Source of the DNA: Hexactinellida sp. DTS-2022
Taxonomy: Eukaryota; Porifera; Hexactinellida
Direction of reading: 5' to 3'
Length of the DNA: 64,000 nt
NCBI GenBank assembly: GCA_028753945.1
Contig: JAPNXP010000002.1
Location: 8,804,001-8,868,000 of the forward strand
Shown here: positions 59,412 through 64,000 of the stretch, piece by piece
How the letters are laid out: every line of letters begins with the position of its first letter
How positions within the stretch are numbered: position 1 is the stretch's first letter
Position numbers and translations under genes: made by a program
Notes under the pieces: generated by a model
Database searches by the model: none
Seen by the model: only the letters and a program-made list of their open reading frames with translations
Told to the model about the DNA's origin: nothing

Positions 59412-59964
59412 GGAGATAGATCCTCAAATTTTAAACACCCGATAACCCCCAATTATTATTGCACTTTTGGACAGTACAAGTTATTCTAAGAAGGACGTGG
59501 AAACTCAGAATTTCCAAACTCGACAAATTTGAATTAGATATTGATAGTTTAAAATAGCGTAATAGTGAATCCATACTAGTCAACGGCATTTCTAGCAATT
59601 TTCTCTGATTGGCGCAAGTTCTAATTTAGTGCCAATTTAAAACATAATTAGATTCAACCTTATTATTAGTTCTCATATACAAAAATTCAATAAATTCTGA
59701 ATTATTGTTCTCAAGATAGAACAATTTGAAAAAAACATCAAATCTGTTTTCTTCGAACCATGTATAATGCAATAATTATATTAACAGGGAAAACTTATCT
59801 GTTCCGCAAAATACGATTTTATAGAAGAAACAAATTTCACTGAGTTACCTAGATCGAATATTATTGCATTTTTGCCATCTAGAAGATGAAGTAATCCGCT
59901 CTAAAAAATTTAATTAATTCGGGTAAATACCTTTGGTAGAAGTGGTTTAGAGGATACCTGAACC
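59412..59964 (-). mobile_element. F3-like TTAA-flanked element (553 bp)
   Basis: TTAA at 59408-59411 and 59965-59968. The right end, inverted, reads GGTTCAGGTATCCTCTAAACC and matches the F3 element at 34658 for about 120 bp. The left end GGAGATAGATCC is followed by ACACCCGATAACC and ATTATTATTGCACTTTTGGA, which match the left interior of F4 at 57343. It looks like a hybrid or a link between F3 and F4. The middle matches 2146-2285. Confidence 0.6.
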
Positions 59965-59968
59965 TTAA

Positions 59969-60699
59969 CCGTACACGGCCCAGCTGTTACAACGTGTAAC
60001 AACACTATTTTATTGTTTTTGGAGGGCCAATATTGCCTAAATCGTTGGAATTTCAAAGATTTAGACATGGTTTTTCCTTCTTGTTCTTCTGGTCAACTTA
60101 AATTTTATTTTTCCAGGAACTTTTTGGACCATGGATGAGCTTCATCCATCTGATCCATGGTCCAATAATATATATTTGCAAATACCTAGAATGGAGCACA
60201 AATCGTTCGAAAGAAATCAGAATGCATAATAGGCTATGTTGAATCGAAATGCACAAAGGAATTGCATTTTAAATGAACTTTTGACGTGGTTATTTGGGTA
60301 TTGATTTTGAGTGTAATCCATGGTCAAAACACTTATAAAAACATGTTTGTGTTTACAGAGTTGATTGAAGAAACTACAATACACACAGGGCTATTTTTTG
60401 GTATATATGTGTATTTTGGATCTGGCTCGGACCAGTTCGAGTTATGAAAAAAAATCACACTTACCAAGGAATTTTGACGTCATTGTCACATTTTTGAAAG
60501 TGTGAAAATCTACCTAATGTATCATAACTCGCACTCCATGAGAGATTGAAATGTGAAAATTTAATACAATGTGTATACTAATGGTGCCTACCTATACCCC
60601 AATTCACGAATTTGCTACTTATTTTCTAATTATTGCGTCATCATGTTGATACAAAATACCCCAAAAATGTTTTTCTCCTTCGCAATTCACGAAGTTTCG
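59969..60699. other. No gene seen
   Basis: AT-rich sequence; no continuation of the P-element protein and no repeats recognised apart from CATGGATGAGCTTCATCCATC, a small palindrome near 60130. Confidence 0.35.
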
Positions 60700-60775
60700 A
60701 GTACAAAACACAACAACCCGCGAAGTGGTTGTTGGGTAGATGCACACGTCTCAAAGCGACCAAGCAAGCGTAGCG
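60700..60775. repeat. GC-rich short-hairpin cluster
   Basis: AACAACCCGCGAAGTGGTTGTTGGG and the CAAAGCGACC/AAGCAAGCGTAGCG words are an inverted, diverged version of the cluster at 3885-3975. Function unknown. Confidence 0.4.
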
Positions 60776-60899
60776 TGTTAGTTTTATTTATTAAATAACA
60801 TCTTTGTCTTCTTCATCATTCATTTTGAAAAATTTATTTTGCTGTTTTTCAGCATGTACATTATATATTCACAATATTTACAATTACTTTATGAGATTG

Positions 60900-61045
60900 T
60901 TTATATAGAGCTCAGCTCTAATAAAGCTCAGATTTTTTCCCATACTAAAAGCCCAGGCTTACTTTCTGAAGGTCAATTTTGAAAACTTGGAAAAATTGAC
61001 TTTTCTCAGTTCCTGAATTCACTAAAAATCTGAGCTCTATATAAA
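60900..61045. repeat. 146-bp inverted-repeat unit
   Basis: TTTATATAGAGCTCAG at the left is exactly mirrored at the right (CTGAGCTCTATATAAA), with AGCTCAGATTTTT/AAAAATCTGAGC deeper in and GTCAATTTTGAAAACTTGG near the centre. Possibly a small MITE; target duplication not evident. Confidence 0.55.
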
Positions 61046-61229
61046 TTATTTACTTTATTTACATTATATGTACTATTTACAATTACTATATTTACATTAT
61101 GTGCACTATTTACCTTTATATTTCATTTATTTCTTCACCATCAACAGGGACTCAACGATCATTTGCCTCAAAAACATGCTTTACGAGCAAAATCTTATTA
61201 CACAGGCCATGTAGAGGATGGTTGGCATA

Positions 61230-61346
61230 CTAGGATCGTGGAAGGTGGAAAATGGAAAAGTTGGAGGGTTGGAGGGATAAAACTGAAAAGAGTACCGAGG
61301 AGATGGAAGGGTGGAAGGAGGCGACGGACAAGAAAAAAGAAGAAAT
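61230..61346 (+). repeat. Purine-rich tract
   Basis: About 115 bases strongly biased to A and G on the plus strand (GGAAGGTGG, GGAGATGGAAGGGTGGAAGG, AAGAAAAAAGAAG). The open frames on both strands here are basic or Pro/His-rich by-products of this bias. Confidence 0.5.
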
Positions 61347-61625
61347 GATGAATCTGATAATGACCATGGGGAACCACATATACTAGCTCTAAATCAAATT
61401 GAGGAGAAGTGACATTAGATTGGCGGCTTGGAAGAGGTGGAGGGGCACTTTGTAAATAGGATACATCTTTAGTAGTTCCTTTAGTAGTTCTTTTGGTATA
61501 CATCATTCACTATTCGTGGATGAAAAGAATTATAAACGGAATACTCTGAATAAACGCCAGGTCAATAAAGATGGTCAATGATCGGCATTGGACTCACGCC
61601 TGTTCATATTAACAACGCCTAATCA

Positions 61626-61760
61626 GGTCTATTGATTGTGGCGGGGTCCATCGCCCGTGATTCAATGACACGAGCTGCAAGTAATTTAGCTGTAAAATTT
61701 GGCAAAGATGGATATGTTCTAATCCATGAAGTTGGTTCCTTCGAGGGCATCAAATCACAG
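61626..61760 (+). CDS. Candidate exon, possibly ILEI/FAM3-like
   Basis: After a possible acceptor (CCTAATCAG) the plus strand reads LLIVAGSIARDSMTRAASN, LAVKFGKDGYVLIHEVGSF, EGIKSQF. The pattern (hydrophobic strand, Asp, helix with Leu, Gly, then a VGSF/GFR-like turn) is reminiscent of the ILEI domain in FAM3 and related secreted proteins, but the similarity is weak and judged by eye. No clear donor follows. It could be an exon of a host gene running into the flank. Confidence 0.28.
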
Positions 61761-61849
61761 TTTAATTATTTACATGTTTCTATTCGCTATTTGATATTTT
61801 TGAAACTCGACGTGCTAGATTTTAATTCTAAAAGGCTAAATGCTTGACT

Positions 61850-63084
61850 AACCCTATTTTCCATACCCACTTAAACTCCTGCCACTCTTTTTGGCCCTGT
61901 CTATATGGCCGCTACCAGTTCACAACTATTTATTTGTTTTAGCACACATTCCAATAAATGTACTAGTTTCTAGTATTTTTATTTAGTTATAGTTCTGACA
62001 TCCTATTAGCTAGGGAAATACGTCATCTGTTTCATCCAATACATGATATATTGTTACTACATTGTCGCATCACAACTCTGTATATGCCACCTTGTCTAGT
62101 AGTAGTAATCAGGTGTTTATTTTTAGGTGCCAGCCAGGCAGGCATCGGTTGAGGTGAAAAAGTGCCTAGCTGCACTTGATTTCGTGCCAAGTGTCTGTCC
62201 AGATATCGTGGATAAATCCCTGTTTGAGTTCCGTACAAATTTTAGATCCTCCATATAATGCCGCATCATCGAAATATACCGAATATGTATTATGGCTGAT
62301 AACTTTAGGGTGCCGTAGAATTTTTACCTTCCATGATAAAGTGGCGGCCAATAAAATGCTGGATAAACCTCTGGTTGGAACCCACCGAACATTACATTTT
62401 CTCTTCATTTCTCTTTACATATATTATTTCAATTCGATTACACACAAATATACAATACAGCTCAATACTCTGAAGCTGTTTATCTGTCTGAATGCGTGTT
62501 ATTTTTGTTATTATACGCTATACATATTTATATTTGCTTTGACTAGACATTAAGCTTTACAATAGAAAGTTGCTACGCATATTTCTTTGATTGGGACGCA
62601 AAGGGCTAACTGTAACGGGCAGTTGGTTATGTTGGGATACGCTGAGCTACTCGTCCTGAGTTCATCTGCAGCAAGAGTTAGAGTACACTAATTTCATAAC
62701 CACAGCCATGTTTCAGATGCTCAATTCAGTATTGGTTGATGACTAACGCTTTATATATTGTCAAATAAAAGTTTTACCTGTGTCTTGAGTTGTTACGACT
62801 GATGTACTTCTGCTCATCCGAAGCTATCCAGAATGATTCTTGCAATGTACTGACTGCTCTTGAAAGTTGAAAAGGTTACTATTATCTGCGAATCGCATGT
62901 AAGTGTGTAAAAATATGTAATCAATTTCCATATACTTAGGATTGAAATCTATACGGCGTTACCATTTAGCACTTACAATACATTATATAGAAATTATCCA
63001 AATTCGTTTGGTTAGTAATAACTATCTTCCACTAATTGTGTTTGTTTTTCGTAAACGTAACACATTTTGAAGTTTCCCTTCCTA
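61850..63084. other. No supported gene
   Basis: Overlapping open frames at 62166-62408 (minus) and 62176-62553 (plus) occupy a less AT-rich stretch at about 62100-62400 that could hide an exon, but no family or splice structure could be supported. Confidence 0.3.
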
Positions 63085-63122
63085 TCCTATCATATCCTAT
63101 CCTATCCTATCCTATCCTATCC
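63085..63122. repeat. (TATCC)n microsatellite
   Basis: About seven copies of CCTAT in tandem with one CATAT interruption. Confidence 0.9.
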
Positions 63123-64000
63123 GACTCGTCCTGTTAGTGATAACTTATTAATTCACTTATCACCCTGCTATATGACTAATCTAGCTATTGAATACCGCGT
63201 CAATATACTAGGAATTGTGTGTGAATAGCGTGGCAATTCCAATTAAGATCTACGTATCCAACCATGGTCTGTTTGATCATTTGATGAATTTCATTAGTTA
63301 GCAAAATTGTTTTGGCATATTTCCTTGAGCTGATAATTCTTCGTATTAATTGCTTGTTACAAGCTATAATGAAACTCAAAAGCTCTAATGGCCAGCAAAC
63401 TCTCTTTGTGTCAAGCATAGTTTCGAAATTATCAAATTTCAACACATTGACAAATTAGTAATTCAATTGGTTTATCGTCTTCGTTTCACTTAGAAGTGTT
63501 TTTACTTGTTTTTGTATTTAGATAGACTGTTAGGAGTTTTCATTGGGAGAGAGTCTCTACTTCATTGACCCTCTACCCACTACTGAGTACTCCTTCTCTT
63601 ACTTTACGTTCCAGAATGACCAAGCTACCTAGCAACGGACAGTGTTTATACACATAATATATGTCATTGTTTTGTAAATATCTGCTGAATTATTCTATTA
63701 TATCAATTGCAATCAATTGTTATTTCGAACAATACAATATCCTATGTTGCTGGGAACCTAGATGCAAGCTGTGGTGTGCCTCTAAGCGTGTGTCGCGCGT
63801 TTCTAGATAAACCATTGATCCCGTAATGGGGCCATTTATCTGTTGTAGAAATTGCTTATATCAATCAAGAATTGGCAGACAATGAAATGAAGTCAGCCGG
63901 ATACTTGTGTGAGAATCATGACATCATAGATCTAAGATTCACGCAGTGACTCCACTGGAAAAGGTTTCAGCCAACAATAGGCTGATGAAGTATATCATAT
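63123..64000. other. No gene seen
   Basis: AT-rich to the window end. An 81-codon minus-strand frame (63200-63445) has no recognisable motif. Confidence 0.35.

Noticed and set aside
59965-60060. Continuation of the P-element protein after the F3-like element
   Set aside because: Reading after the TTAA (59965-59968) gives no convincing match to the P-element C-terminus in any frame.
61163-61506. Basic and Pro-rich small proteins
   Set aside because: Both frames reflect a purine-rich tract and have no initiation or family evidence.
62166-62553. Overlapping open frames suggesting a secreted-lectin-like exon
   Set aside because: No motif could be matched with confidence on either strand and splice sites are lacking.

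Overview
This window looks like accessory, repeat-rich DNA from an AT-rich animal genome, most likely an invertebrate; the lineage cannot be fixed from the sequence. The evidence for an animal is relics of THAP/P-element, hAT (TTF/ZMYM type), Mutator-like (with a PHD-type finger) and other metazoan transposase families, spliceosomal introns in one relic, and long satellite arrays. There is no operon structure, no rRNA gene and no clear complete host gene. The only long intact reading frame is an 803-codon hAT transposase at 54462-56873 on the minus strand.

Layout. 0.1-3 kb: decayed transposon proteins (a TGCDT-motif protein and a P-element relic) and nested elements. 5.55-6.62 kb: a GC-rich 35-bp minisatellite. 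6.75-9.2 kb: a broken Mutator-like transposase with a C-terminal zinc finger. 9.86-11.41 kb: a non-autonomous hAT element whose interior has grown into a roughly 40-bp CCGTTAC minisatellite. 11.66-12.14 kb: a palindromic MITE. 12.5-15.5 kb: a few short candidate host exons, a small MITE and 168-bp tandem repeats. 18.64-20.74 kb: satellite S1 (about 115-bp monomer). 20.74-24.31 kb: satellite S2 (about 70-bp monomer). 26.15-28.89 kb: a complete but mutated hAT element. 29.2-36.3 kb: a cluster of short TTAA-flanked elements, some carrying hAT insertions. 36.96-38.70 kb: a decayed intron-containing transposase-like gene. 38.77-59.96 kb: a nest built in and around a THAP/P-element transposase. 60-64 kb: mostly featureless DNA with minor repeats.

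The most informative part is the nest. The THAP/P-element transposase starts at 41222 and is cut at 43084-43087 (TTAA). Its reading resumes 14.1 kb later at 57226-57229 (TTAA). It is cut again at 57339-57342 (TTAA) by a 2,041-bp element and resumes at 59384-59387 (TTAA). The first gap holds an 11-kb array of S1 satellite organised as seven-monomer, about 801-bp higher-order repeats, plus the intact hAT element. These junctions show, without outside data, that several short-element families in the window insert at TTAA.

Four TTAA-flanked families can be defined and are called F1-F4 here. F1 has termini CYGTAGACTGCC, F2 GGTTAAATTACGGCAG, F3 GGTTCAGGTATCCTCTA and F4 GGKTATCYTGTA. TTAA target duplication is known for piggyBac and Kolobok transposons. 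Which class these belong to is not settled, and no autonomous partner is identified in the window.
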